DNA from: Gastrolobium villosum
Taxonomy: Eukaryota; Streptophyta; Magnoliopsida; Fabales; Fabaceae
Direction: 5' to 3'
DNA length: 64,000 bases
Assembly (NCBI GenBank): GCA_032173675.1
Contig: JAVKPL010007307.1
Location: 232,875-296,874 of the forward strand
A program made the translations under genes and the position numbers. Of this stretch, positions 46,093 to 59,452 are shown in pieces (positions within the stretch are counted from its first letter, which is position 1; the number at the start of each line of letters is the position of its first letter). A model generated the notes under the pieces. The model did not search any database. It saw nothing but the letters and a program-made list of their open reading frames with translations, and was not told where the DNA came from.

Positions 46093-47858
46093 TTCTTTTG
46101 CATTTATTTTATTCATCCGTTTTCGACGGAATTTGTTTTCCGTCGAAAAACTTCACAAAATCAATTTCTTTTGCCTTTATTTTATTCATCCGTTTTCGAC
46201 GGAATTAATTTTCCATCACAAATCTTCTACGGAATCCATTTTCCATCAAAAATCTTCTACGGAATCCATTTTCCGTCGAAATACTTAAAAAATCAATTTC
46301 TTTTGCATTTATTTTATTAATCCGTTTTCGACGAAATTCTTTTTCCGTCGAAAAACTTCACAAAATCAATTTCTTTTGCATTTATTTTATTCATCCGTTT
46401 TCGACGGAATACATTTTTCATCAAAAATCTTGGACGGAATCCATTTTTTGTCGAAAAACTTCAGAAAATCAATTTCTTTTGCATTTATTTTATTCATCCG
46501 TTTTTGATGGAATTTGTTTTTCGTCGAAAAACTTCAGAAAACCAATTTCTTTTGTATTTATTTTATTAATCCGTTTTCGATGGAATTCATTTGCCGTCAA
46601 AAATTTTCGACGGAATCCATTTTTCGTCAAAAATCTTCTACGGAATCCATTTTCAGTCGAAAAACTACACAAAATCAATTTCTTTTGCATTTATTTTATT
46701 CATCCGTTTTCGACGGAATTTGTTTTCCGTCGAAAAACTTCACAAAATCAATTTCTTTTGCATTTATTTTATTCATTCGTTTTCGACGGAATACATTTTT
46801 CGTCAAAAATCTTCGACGGAATCCATTTTTCGTCGAAAAACTTCATAAAATCAATTTCTTTTGCATTTACTTTTTTCATCCATTTTTGACGGAATTCACT
46901 TTCCGTCAAAAATCTTCGACGGAATCCATTTTCCGTCGAAAAACTTCACAAAATCAATTTCTTTTGCATTTATTTTATTCATCCGTTTTCGACGGAATAC
47001 ATTTTTCATCAAAAATCTTCGACGGAATCCATTTTTTGTCGCAAAACTTCAGAAAATCAATTTCTTTTGCATTTATTTTATTAATCCGTTTTCGATGGAA
47101 TTCATTTGCCGTCAAAATTTTCGACGGAATCCATTTTCCGTGAAAAATCTTCTACGGAATCCATTTTCAGTAAAAAAACTTCACAAAATCAATTTCTTTT
47201 GCATTTATTTTATTCATCCGTTTTCGACGGAATTTGTTTTCCGTCGAAAAACTTCACAAAATCAATTTATTTTGCATTTATTTTATTCATCCGTTTTCGA
47301 CGGAATACATTTTTCGTCAAAAATCTTCGGCGGAATACATTTTGCGTCGAAAAACTTGATAAAATCAATTTCTTTTGCATTTATTTTATTCATCCATTCT
47401 CGACGGAATCCGTTTTCCGTCGAAAAACTTCACAAAATCAATTTCTTTTTCATTTATTTTATTCATCCATTTTCGACGGTATTCGTTTTCCGTCCAAAAT
47501 CTTCGACGGAATCCATTTTCCGTCAAAAAACTTCACAAAATCAATTTCTTTTGCATTTGTTTTATTCATCCGTTTTCGACGGAATTCATTTTCTGTCAAA
47601 AATCTTCGACGGAATCCATTTTCCATCAAAAAATCTTCTACGAAATCCATTTTCCGTCGAAAAACTTCAAAAAATCAATTTCTTTTGCATTTATTTTATT
47701 AATCCGTTTTCGACGCAATTCTCTTTCCGTCGAAAAACTTCACAAAATCAATTTCTGTTGCATTTATTTTATTCATCCGTTTTCGACGGAATACATTTTC
47801 CGTCAAAAATCTTAGACCTAATCCATTTTCCGTCGAAAAACTTCACAAAATCAATTTC

Positions 47859-50353
47859 TTTTGCATTTATTTTATTCATCCATTTTCGACGGAATAATTT
47901 TTCGCCAAAAATGTTCGACGGAATCCATTTTTCATCGAAAAACTTCATAAAATCAATTTCTTTTACATTTATTTTATTCATCCATTTTCGACGTAATTCA
48001 TTTTCCTTCAAAAATCTTCGACGGAATCCTTTTTCCGTCGAAAAACTTCACAAAATCAATTTCTTTTGCATTTATTTTATTCATCCATTTTCGACGTAAT
48101 TCATTTTCCTTCAAAAATCTTCGACGGAATCCTTTTTCCGTCGAAAAACTTCACAAAATCAATTTCTTTTGCATTTATTTTATTAATCCGTTTTCGACGC
48201 AATTCTTTTTCCGTCGAAAAACTTCACAAAATCAATTTCTTTTGCATTTATTTTATTCATCCATTTTCGACGGAATACATTTTCCGTCCAAAATCTTCGA
48301 CGAAATCCATTTTCCGTCGAAAAACTTCACAAAATCAATTTCTTTTGCATTTATTTTATTAATCCGTTTTCGAGGGAATTCATTTTCCGTCAAAAATAAT
48401 CGACGGAATTCATTTTCCGTCAAAAATCTTCACAAAATCAATTTCTTTTGCATTTATTTTATTCATCCGTTTTCGAAGGAATCCATTTTTCGTCGAAAAA
48501 CTTCATAAAATCAAATTCTTTTGCATTTATTTTATTCATCCATTTTCGACGGAATTCATTTTCCGTCAAAAATCTTCGACGGAATCCATTTTCCATCAAA
48601 AATCTTCTACGGAATCCATTTTCCGTCGAAAAACTTCAAAAAATCAATTTCTTTTACATTTATTTTATTAATCCATGTTCGATGGAATTCGATTTCCGTT
48701 GAAAAACTTCACAAAATAAATTTCTTTTGCATTAATTTAATTCATTCATTTTCGACGGAATACATTTTCCGTCAAAAATCTTCGACATAATCCATTTTCT
48801 GTCGAAAAACTTCACAAAATCAATTTCTTTTGCATTTATTTTATTCATCCATTTTCGACGGAATCCATTTTCCGTCGAAAAATTTCACAAAATCAATTTC
48901 TTTTACATTTATTTTATTCATCCGTTTTCGACGGAATACATTTTCAGTCAAAAATCTTCATTGAAATCCATTTTCCGTCGAAAAGCTTCACAAAATCAAT
49001 TTCTTTTGCATTTATTTTATTCATCCATTTTCGATGGAATTCATTTTCCGTCAAAAATCTTCGACGGAATCCATTTTACGTCGAAAAACTTCACAAAATC
49101 CATTTCTTTTGCATTTATTTTATTCATCCATTTTCGACGGAATAATTTTTCGCCAAAAATGTTCGACGGAATCCATTTTTCATCGAAAAACTTCATAAAA
49201 TCAATTTCTTTTACATTTATTTTATTCATCCATTTTCGACGTAATTCATTTTCCTTCAAAAATCTTCGACGGAATCCTTTTTCCGTCGAAAAACTTCACA
49301 AAATCAATTTCTTTTGCATTTATTTTATTCATCCATTTTCGACGTAATTCATTTTCCTTCAAAAATCTTCGACGGAATCCTTTTTCCGTCGAAAAACTTC
49401 ACAAAATCAATTTCTTTTGCATTTATTTTATTAATCCGTTTTCGACGCAATTCTTTTTCCGTCGAAAAACTTCACAAAATCAATTTCTTTTGCATTTATT
49501 TTATTCATCCATTTTCGACGGAATACATTTTCCGTCCAAAATCTTCGACGAAATCCATTTTCCGTCGAAAAACTTCACAAAATCAATTTCTTTTGCATTT
49601 ATTTTATTAATCCGTTTTCGAGGGAATTCATTTTCCGTCAAAAATAATCGACGGAATTCATTTTCCGTCAAAAATCTTCACAAAATCAATTTCTTTTGCA
49701 TTTATTTTATTCATCCGTTTTCGAAGGAATCCATTTTTCGTCGAAAAACTTCATAAAATCAAATTCTTTTGCATTTATTTTATTCATCCATTTTCGACGG
49801 AATTCATTTTCCGTCAAAAATCTTCGACGGAATCCATTTTCCATCAAAAATCTTCTACGGAATCCATTTTCCGTCGAAAAACTTCAAAAAATCAATTTCT
49901 TTTACATTTATTTTATTAATCCATGTTCGATGGAATTCGATTTCCGTTGAAAAACTTCACAAAATAAATTTCTTTTGCATTAATTTAATTCATTCATTTT
50001 CGACGGAATACATTTTCCGTCAAAAATCTTCGACATAATCCATTTTCCGTCGAAAAACTTCACAAAATCAATTTCTTTTGCATTTATTTTATTCATCCAT
50101 TTTCGACGGAATCCATTTTCCGTCGAAAAATTTCACAAAATCAATTTCTTTTACATTTATTTTATTCATCCGTTTTCGACGGAATACATTTTCAGTCAAA
50201 AACTTCATTGAAATCCATTTTCCGTCGAAAAGCTTCACAAAATCAATTTCTTTTGCATTTATTTTATTCATCCGTTTTCGATGGAATTCATTTTCCGTCA
50301 AAAATCTTCGACGGAATCCATTTTACGTCGAAAAACTTCACAAAATCCATTTC
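47859..50353 (+). repeat. Tandem duplication, period 1,248 bp
   Basis: Copy 1 is at 47859-49106 (1,248 bp) and copy 2 at 49107-50353 (1,247 bp). Copy 2 lacks one T in AAAATCTTCATTG near 50,195. Both contain distinctive variants such as GGAATAATTTTTCGCC. The first part recurs again at about 57,309 and 58,274. Confidence 0.9.
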
Positions 50354-53300
50354 TTTTGCATTTATTTTATTCATCCGTTTTCGACGGAATTCATTTTCCG
50401 TCAAAAATCTTCGACGGAATCCATTTTCCATCAAAAATCTTCTACGAAATCCATTTTCCATCGAAAAAATCCAAAAAATCAATTTCTTTTGCATTTAATT
50501 TATTAATCCGTTTTCGACGCAATTCTTTTTCCGTCGAAAAACTTCCCAAAATCAATTTCTTTTGCATTTATTTTATTCATCTGCTTTCGACGGAATCCAT
50601 TTTCCGTCGAAAAACTTCACAAAATCAATTTCTTTTGCATTTATTTTATTCATCCGTTTTCGATGGAATTCATTTTCCGTCAAAAATAATCGACGGAATC
50701 CATTTTCCGTCAAAAATCTTCACAAAATCAATTTCTTTTGCATTTATTTTATTCATCCGTTTTCGAAGGAATCCATTTTTCGTCGAAAAACTTCATAAAA
50801 TCAATTTCTTTTGCATTTATTTTATTCATCCATTTTCGACGGAATTCATTTTCCGTCAAAAATCTTCGACGAAATCCATTTTCCATCAAAAATCTTCTAC
50901 GGAATCCATTTTCCGTCGAAAAACTTCAAAAAATCAATTTCTTTTACATTTATTTTGTTTATCCATGTTCGATGGAATTCGTTTTCCGTTGAAAAACTTC
51001 ACAAAATAAATTTCTTTTGCATTAATTTAATTCATTCATTTTCGACGGAATACATTTTCCGTCAAAAATCTTCGACATAATCCATTTTCCGTCGAAAAAC
51101 TTCACAAAATCAATTTCTTTTGCATTTATTTTATTCATCCATTTTCCGTCGAAAAACTTCACAAAATCAATTTCTTTTGCTTTTATTTTATTCATCCGTT
51201 TTCGACGGAATACATTTTCAGTCAAAAATCTTCATTGAAATCCATTTTCCGTCGAAAAGCTTCACAAAATCAATTTCTTTTGCATTTATTTTATTCATCC
51301 ATTTTCGACGGAATTCATTTTCCGTCAAAAATCTTCGACGGAATCCATTTTCCGTCGAAAAACTTCACAAAATCCATTTCTTTTGCATTTATTTTATTCA
51401 TCCGTTTTTGACGGAATTCATTTTCCGTCAAAAATCTTCGACGGAATCCATTTTCCATCAAAAATCTTCTACGAAATCCATTTTCCATCGAAAAACTCCA
51501 AAAAATCAATTTATTTTGCATTTATTTTATTAATCCGTTTTCGACGCAATTCTTTTTCCGTCGAAAAACTTCACAAAATCAATTTCTTTTGCATTTATTT
51601 TATTCATCCGTTTTCGACGGAATACATTTTCCGTCAAAAATCTTTGACGGAATCCATTTTCCATCGAAAAACTACACAAAATCAATTTCTTTTGCATTTA
51701 TTTTATTCATCCATTTTCGAAGAAATTCATTTTCCTTCAAAAAATTTCGACGGAATCCATTTTCCGTGAAAAATCTTCTACGGAATCCATTTTCTGTCGA
51801 AAAACTTCACAAAATCAATTTCTTTTGCATTTATTTTATTCATCCGTTTTCGACGGACTTTGTTTTCCGTCGAAAAACTTCACAAAATCAATTTATTTTG
51901 CATTTATTTTATTCATCCGTTTTTGACGGAATACATTTTTCGTCAAAAATCTTCGGCGGAATACATTTTGCGTCGAAAAACTTGATAAAATCAATTTCTT
52001 TTGCATTTAATTTATTCATCCATTCTCGACGGTATCCGTTTTCCGTCGAAAAACTTCACAAAATCAATTTCTTTTTCATTTATTTTATTCATCCATTTTC
52101 GACGGTATTCGTTTTCCGTCCAAAATCTTCGACGGAATCCATTTTCCGTCAAAAAACTTCACAAAATCAATTTCTTTTGCATTTGTTTTATTCATCCGTT
52201 TTCGACGGAATTCATTTTCTGTCAAAAATCTTCGACGGAATCCATTTTCCATCAAAAATCTTCTACGAAATCCATTTTCCGTCGAAAAACTTCAAAAAAT
52301 CAATTTCTTTTGCATTTATTTTATTAATCCGTTTTCGACGCAATTCTTTTTCCGTCGAAAAACTTCACAAAATCAATTTCTGTTGCATTTATTTTATTCA
52401 TCCGTTTTCGACGGAATACATTTTCCGTCAAAAATCTTCGACCTAATCCATTTTCCGTCGAAAAACTTCACAAAATCAATTTATTTTGCATTTATTTTAT
52501 TCATCCATTTTCGATGGAATTCATTTTCCGTCAAAAATCTTCGACGGTCAAAAATCTTCACAAAATCAATTTCTTTTGCATTTATTTTATTCATCCATTT
52601 TCGACGGAATAATTTTTCGCCAAAAATGTTCGACGGAATCCATTTTTCATCGAAAAACTTCATAAAATCAATTTCTTTTACATTTATTTTATTCATCCAT
52701 TTTCGACGGAATTCATTTTCCTTCAAAAATCTTCGACGGAATCCTTTTTCCGTCGAAAAACTTCAGAAAATCAATTTCTTTTGCATTTATTTTTTTCATC
52801 CATTTTTGACGGAATTCATTTTCCGTCAAAAATCTTCGACGGAATCCATTTTCCGTCGAAAAACTTCACAAAATCAATTTCTTTTGCATTTATTTTATTC
52901 ATCCGTTTTCGATGGAATTCATTTTCCGTCAAAAATCTTCTACGAAATCCATTTTCCATCGAAAAACTCCAAAAAATCAATTTCTTTTGCATTTATTTTA
53001 TTAATCCGTTTTCGACGCAATTCTTTTTCCGTCGAAAAACTTCACAAAATCAATTTCTTTTGCATTTATTTTATTCATCTGCTTTCGACGGAATTCATTT
53101 TCTGTTAAAAATCTTCACAAAATCAATTTCTTTTGCATTTATTTTATTAATCCGTTTTCGTCGGAATACATTTTTCGTCGAAAAACTTAGACGGAATCCA
53201 TTTTCCGTCAAAAATCTTCACAATATCAATTTCTTTTGCATTTATTTTATTCATCCGTTTTCGAAGGAATCATTTTTCGTCGAAAAACTTCATAAAATCA

Positions 53301-53925
53301 ATTTCTTTTGCATTTATTTTATTCATCCATTTTCGACGGAATTCATTTTCCGTCAAAAATCTTCGACGGAATCCATTTTCCATCAAAAATCTTCTACGGA
53401 ATCCATTTTCCGTCGAAAAACATCAAAAAATCAATTTCTTTTACATTTATCTTATTAATCCATTTTCGACGGAATTCGTTTTCCGTTGAAAAACTTCACA
53501 AAATAAATTTCTTTTGCATTAATTTAATTCATTCATTTTCGACGGAATACATTTTCCATCAAATATCTTCGACAGAATCCATTTTCCGTCGAAAAACTTC
53601 ACAAAATCAATTTCTTTTGCATTTATTTTATTCATCCATTTTCGACGGAATCCATTTTCCGTCAAAAAACTTCACAATATCAATTTCTTTTGCATTTATT
53701 TTATTCATCCGTTTTCGACCGAATACATTTTCAGTCAAAAATCTTCGACGAAATCCATTTTCCGTCGAAAAGCTTCACAAAATCAATTTCTTTTGCCTTT
53801 ATTTTATTCATCCGCTTTCGATAGAATTCATTTTCCGTCAAAAATCTTCGACGGAATCCATTTTCCGTCGAAAAACTTCACAAAACCAATTTCTTTTGCA
53901 TTTATTTTATTCATCCGTTTTCGAC
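50281..53925 (+). repeat. Segmental duplication within satellite, left copy
   Basis: This stretch recurs at 59,453-63,804 with an offset of 9,172 bp at its start (50,281 against 59,453) and 9,879 bp further on (52,001 against 61,880; 52,781 against 62,660). The offset change is accounted for by the 691-bp duplication on the right and a 16-bp deletion near 51,140 on the left. Confidence 0.82.
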
Positions 53926-54509
53926 GGAATTCATTTTCCGTCAAAAATCTTTGACGGAATCCATTTTCCATCAAAAATCTTCTACGGAATCCATTTTCCG
54001 TCGAAAAACTTCAAATATTCAATTTCTTTTGCAATTATTTTATTAATCCGTTTTCGACGAAATTCTTTTTCCGTCGAAAAACTTCACAAAATAATTTCTT
54101 TTGCATTTATTTTAGTCATCCGTTTTCGACCGAATACATTTTCAGTCAAAAATCTTCGACGAAATCCATTTTCCGTCGAAAAGCTTCACAAAATCAATTT
54201 CTTTTGCCTTTATTTTATTCATCCGCTTTCGATAGAATTCATTTTCCGTCAAAAATCTTCGACGGAATCCATTTTCCGTCGAAAAACTTCACAAAACCAA
54301 TTTCTTTTGCATTTATTTTATTCATCCGTTTTCGACGGAATTCATTTTCCGTCAAAAATCTTTGACGGAATCCATTTTCCATCAAAAATCTTCTACGGAA
54401 TCCATTTTCCGTCGAAAAACTTCAAATATTCAATTTCTTTTGCAATTATTTTATTAATCCGTTTTCGACGAAATTCTTTTTCCGTCGAAAAACTTCACAA
54501 AATAATTTC
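53688..54509 (+). repeat. Tandem duplication, period 411 bp
   Basis: Copies at 53688-54098 and 54099-54509, four units each, marked by TTCGACCGAATACATTTTCA and TCCGCTTTCGATAGAATTC variants. Confidence 0.88.
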
Positions 54510-56823
54510 TTTTGCATTTATTTTAGTCATCCGTTTTCGACAGAATACATTTTTCGTCAAAAATCTTCGACGGAATCCATTTTTCATCGAAAAACTTCAT
54601 AAAATCAATTTCTTTTGCATTTATTTTATTCATTCATTTTCGACGGAATTCATTTTCCGTCAAAAATCTTCGACGGAATCCATTTTCCGTCGAAAAACTT
54701 CATAAAATCAATTTCATTTGCATTTATTTTATTCATCTGCTTTCGACGGAATTCATTTTCTGTTAAAAATCTTCACAAAATCAATTTCTTTTGCATTTAT
54801 TTTATTAATCCGTTTTCGACGGAATACATTTTGCGTCGAAAAACTTCATAAAATATATTTCTTCTGCATTCATTTTATTCATCCATTTTCGACGGAATTT
54901 ATTTTCCGTCAAAAATCTTCGACGGAATCCATTTTTCGTCGAAAAACTTCATAAAATCAATTTCTTTTGCAATTATTTTATTCATCCATTTTCGACGGAA
55001 TCCGTTTTCCGTCGAAAAACTTCACAAAATCAATTTCTTTTGCATTTATTTTATTCATCCATTTTCGACGGAATCCATTTTCCGTCAAAAAACTTCACAA
55101 AATCAATTTCTTTTGCATTTATTTTATTCATCCATTTTCGACGGAATTCATTTTCCGTCAAAAATCTTCGACGGAATCCATTTTTCGTCGAAAAACTTCA
55201 TAAAATCAATTTCTTTTGCAATTATTTTATTCATCCATTTTCGACGGAATCCGTTTTCCGTCAAAAATCTTCTACGGAATCCATTTTCCGTTGAAAAACT
55301 TCACAAAATCAATTTCATTTGCATTTATTTTATTCATCTGCTTTCGACGGAATTCATTTTATTTTAAAAATCTTCAAAAAATCAATTTCTTTTGCATTTA
55401 TTTATTAATCCGTTTTCGACGGAATACATTTTTCGTCGAAAAACTTCATAAAATCAATTTCTTTTACATTTATTTTATTCATCCATTTCCGACGGAATCC
55501 ATCTTCCGTCAAAAATCTTTTCGTCGAAAAACTTCATAAAATCAATTTCTTTTGCATTTATTTTATTCATCCATTTTCGACGGAATCCGTTTTCCGTCGA
55601 AAAACTTCACAACATCAATTTCTTTTTCATTTATTTTATTCATCCATTTTTGACGGAATTCATTTTCCGTCAAAAATCTTCTATGGAATCCATTTTCCGT
55701 CGAAAAACTTCAAATATTCAATTTCTTTTGCAATTATTTTATTAATCCGTTTTCGACGAAATTCTTTTTCCGTCGAAAAACTTCACAAAATAATTTCTTT
55801 TGCATTTATTTTAGTCATCCGTTTTCGACAGAATACATTTTTCGTCAAAAATCTTCGACGGAATCCATTTTTCATCGAAAAACTTCATAAAATCAATTTC
55901 TTTTGCATTTATTTTATTCATTCATTTTCGACGGAATCCATTTTCCGTCGAAAAACTTCATAAAATCAATTTCATTTGCATTTATTTTATTCATCTGCTT
56001 TCGACGGAATTCATTTTCTGTTAAAAATCTTCACAAAATCAATTTCTTTTGCATTTATTTTATTAATCCGTTTTCGACGGAATACATTTTTCGTCTAAAA
56101 ACTTCATAAAATATATTTCTTTTGCATTCATTTTATTCATCCATTTTCGACGGAATTCATTTTCCATCAAAAATCTTCGACGGAATCCATTTTTCGTCGA
56201 AAAACTTCATAAAATCAATTTCTTTTGCAATTATTTTATTCATCCATTTTCGACGGAATCCGTTTTCCGTCGAAAAACTTCACAAAATCAATTTCTTTTG
56301 CATTTATTTTATTCATCCATTTTCGACGGAATCCATTTTCCGTCAAAAAACTTCACAAAATCAATTTCTTTTGCATTTATTTTATTCATCCATTTTCGAC
56401 GGAATTCATTTTCCGTCAAAAATCTTCGACGGAATCCATTTTTCGTCGAAAAGCTTCGCAAAATCAATTTCTTTTGCATTTATTTTATTCATCCGCTTTC
56501 GATGGAATTCATTTTCCGTCAAAAATCTTCGACGGAATCCATTTTCCGTTGAAAAACTTCACAAAATTAATTTCATTTGCATTTATTTTATTCATCTGCT
56601 TTCGACGGAATTCATTTTATTTTAAAAATCTTCACAAAATCAATTTCTTTTGCATTTATTTTATTAATCCGTTTTCGACGGAATACATTTTTCGTCGAAA
56701 AACTTCATAAAATCAATTTCTTTTACATTTATTTTATTCATCCGTTTTTGATGGAATACATTTTTCGTCAAAAATCTTCGGCGGAATACATTTTGCGTCG
56801 AAAAACTTGATAAAATCAATTTC

Positions 56824-58757
56824 TTTTGCATTTATTTTATTCATCCATTCTCGACGGAATCCGTTTTCCGTCGAAAAACTTCACAAAATCAATTTCTTTT
56901 TCATTTATTTTATTCATCCATTTTCGACGGTATTCGTTTTCCGTCCAAAATCTTCGACGGAATCCATTTTCCGTCAAAAAACTTCACAAAATCAATTTCT
57001 TTTGCATTTGTTTTATTCATCCGTTTTCGACGGAATTCATTTTCTGTCAAAAATCTTCGACGGAATCCATTTTCCATCAAAAAATCTTCTACGGAATCCT
57101 TTTTCCGTGGAAAAACTTCAAAAAATCAATTTCTTTTGCATTTATTTTATTAATCCGTTTTCGACGCAATTCTCTTTCCGTCGAAAAACTTCACAAAATC
57201 AATTTCTGTTGTATTTATTTTATTCATCCGTTTTCGACGGAATACATTTTCCGTCAAAAATCTTAGACTAATCCATTTTCCGTCGAAAAACTTCACAAAA
57301 TCAATTTCTTTTGCATTTATTTTATTCATCCATTTTCGACGGAATAATTTTTCGCCAAAAATGTTCGACGGAATCCATTTTTCATCGAAAAACTTCATAA
57401 AATCAATTTCTTTTACATTTATTTTATTCATCCATTTTCGACGTAATTCATTTTCCTTCAAAAATCTTCGACGGAATCCTTTTTCCGTCGAAAAACTTCA
57501 CAAAATCAATTTCTTTTGCATTTATTTTATTCATCCATTTGCGACGTAATTCATTTTCCTTCAAAAATCTTCGACGGAATCCTTTTTCCGTCGAAAAACT
57601 TCACAAAATCAATTTCTTTTGCATTTATTTTATTAATCCGTTTTCGACGCAATTCTTTTTCCGTCGAAAAACTTCACAAAATCAATTTCTTTTGCATTTA
57701 TTTTATTCATCCATTTTCGACGGAATACATTTTCCGTCCAAAATCTTCGACGAAATCCATTTTCCGTCGAAAAACTTCACAAAATCAATTTCTTTTGCAT
57801 TTATTTTATTCATCCATTCTCGACGGAATCCGTTTTCCATCGAAAAACTTCACAAAATCAATTTCTTTTTCATTTATTTTATTCATCCATTTTCGACGGT
57901 ATTCGTTTTCCGTCCAAAATCTTCGACGGAATCCATTTTCCGTCAAAAAACTTCACAAAATCAATTTCTTTTGCATTTGTTTTATTCATCCGTTTTCGAC
58001 GGAATTCATTTTCTGTCAAAAATCTTCGACGGAATCCATTTTCCATCAAAAAATCTTCTACGGAATCCTTTTTCCGTCGAAAAACTTCAAAAAATCAATT
58101 TCTTTTGCATTTATTTTATTAATCCGTTTTCGACGCAATTCTCTTTCCGTCGAAAAACTTCACAAAATCAATTTCTGTTGTATTTATTTTATTCATCCGT
58201 TTTCGACGGAATACATTTTCCGTCAAAAATCTTAGACTAATCCATTTTCCGTCGAAAAACTTCACAAAATCAATTTCTTTTGCATTTATTTTATTCATCC
58301 ATTTTCGAATAATTTTTCGCCAAAAATGTTCGACGGAATCCATTTTTCATCGAAAAACTTCATAAAATCAATTTCTTTTACATTTATTTTATTCATCCAT
58401 TTTCGACGTAATTCATTTTCCTTCAAAAATCTTCGACGGAATCCTTTTTCCGTCGAAAAACTTCACAAAATCAATTTCTTTTGCATTTATTTTATTCATC
58501 CATTTGCGACGTAATTCATTTTCCTTCAAAAATCTTCGACGGAATCCTTTTTCCGTCGAAAAACTTCACAAAATCAATTTCTTTTGCATTTATTTTATTA
58601 ATCCGTTTTCGACGCAATTCTTTTTCCGTCGAAAAACTTCACAAAATCAATTTCTTTTGCATTTATTTTATTCATCCGTTTTCGACGGAATACATTTTCC
58701 GTCCAAAATCTTCGACGAAATCCATTTTCCGTCGAAAAACTTCACAAAATCAATTTC
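56824..58757 (+). repeat. Tandem duplication, period 969/965 bp
   Basis: Copy 1 is at 56824-57792 (969 bp) and copy 2 at 57793-58757 (965 bp). Copy 2 lacks four bases where copy 1 has TTCGACGGAATAATTTTTC (near 58,308). Copy 1 is also similar to about 47.37-48.3 kb at an offset of 9,450 bp. Confidence 0.88.
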
Positions 58758-59452
58758 TTTTGCATTTATTTTATTCATCCGTTTTCGAGGGAATTCATTT
58801 TCCGTCAAAAATAATCGACGGAATTCATTTTCCGTCAAAAATCTTCACAAAATCAATTTCTTTTGCATTTATTTTATTCATCCGTTTTCGAAGGAATCCA
58901 TTTTTCGTCGAAAAACTTCATAAAATCAAATTCTTTTGCATTTATTTTATTCATCCATTTTCGACGGAATTCATTTTCCGTCAAAAATCTTCGACGGAAT
59001 CCTTTTTCCATCAAAAATCTTCTACGGAATCCATTTTCCGTCGAAAAACTTCAAAAAATCAATTTCTTTTACATTTATTTTATTAATCCATGTTCGATGG
59101 AATTCGTTTTCCGTTGAAAAACTTCACAAAATAAATTTCTTTTGCATTAATTTAATTCATTCATTTTCGACGGAATACATTTTCCGTCAAAAATCTTCGA
59201 CATAATCCATTTTCCGTCGAAAAACTTCACAAAATCAATTTCTTTTGCATTTATTTTATTCATCCATTTTCGACGGAATCCATTTTCCGTCAAAAAATTT
59301 CACAAAATCAATCAATTTCTTTTGCATTTATTTTATTCATCCGTTTTCGACGGAATACATTTTCAGTCAAAAATCTTCATTGAAATCCATTTTCCGTCGA
59401 AAAGCTTCACAAAATCAATTTCTTTTGCATTTATTTTATTCATCCGTTTTCG

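Noticed and set aside
53308..54705. 465-codon open frame in the satellite, with dozens of similar frames on plus from 32,932 to 63,925
   Set aside because: The frames follow from a stop-poor tandem repeat whose unit length is 1 modulo 3. The same peptide pattern appears in all three frames, and starts and stops fall at random unit variants. Not annotated as genes.
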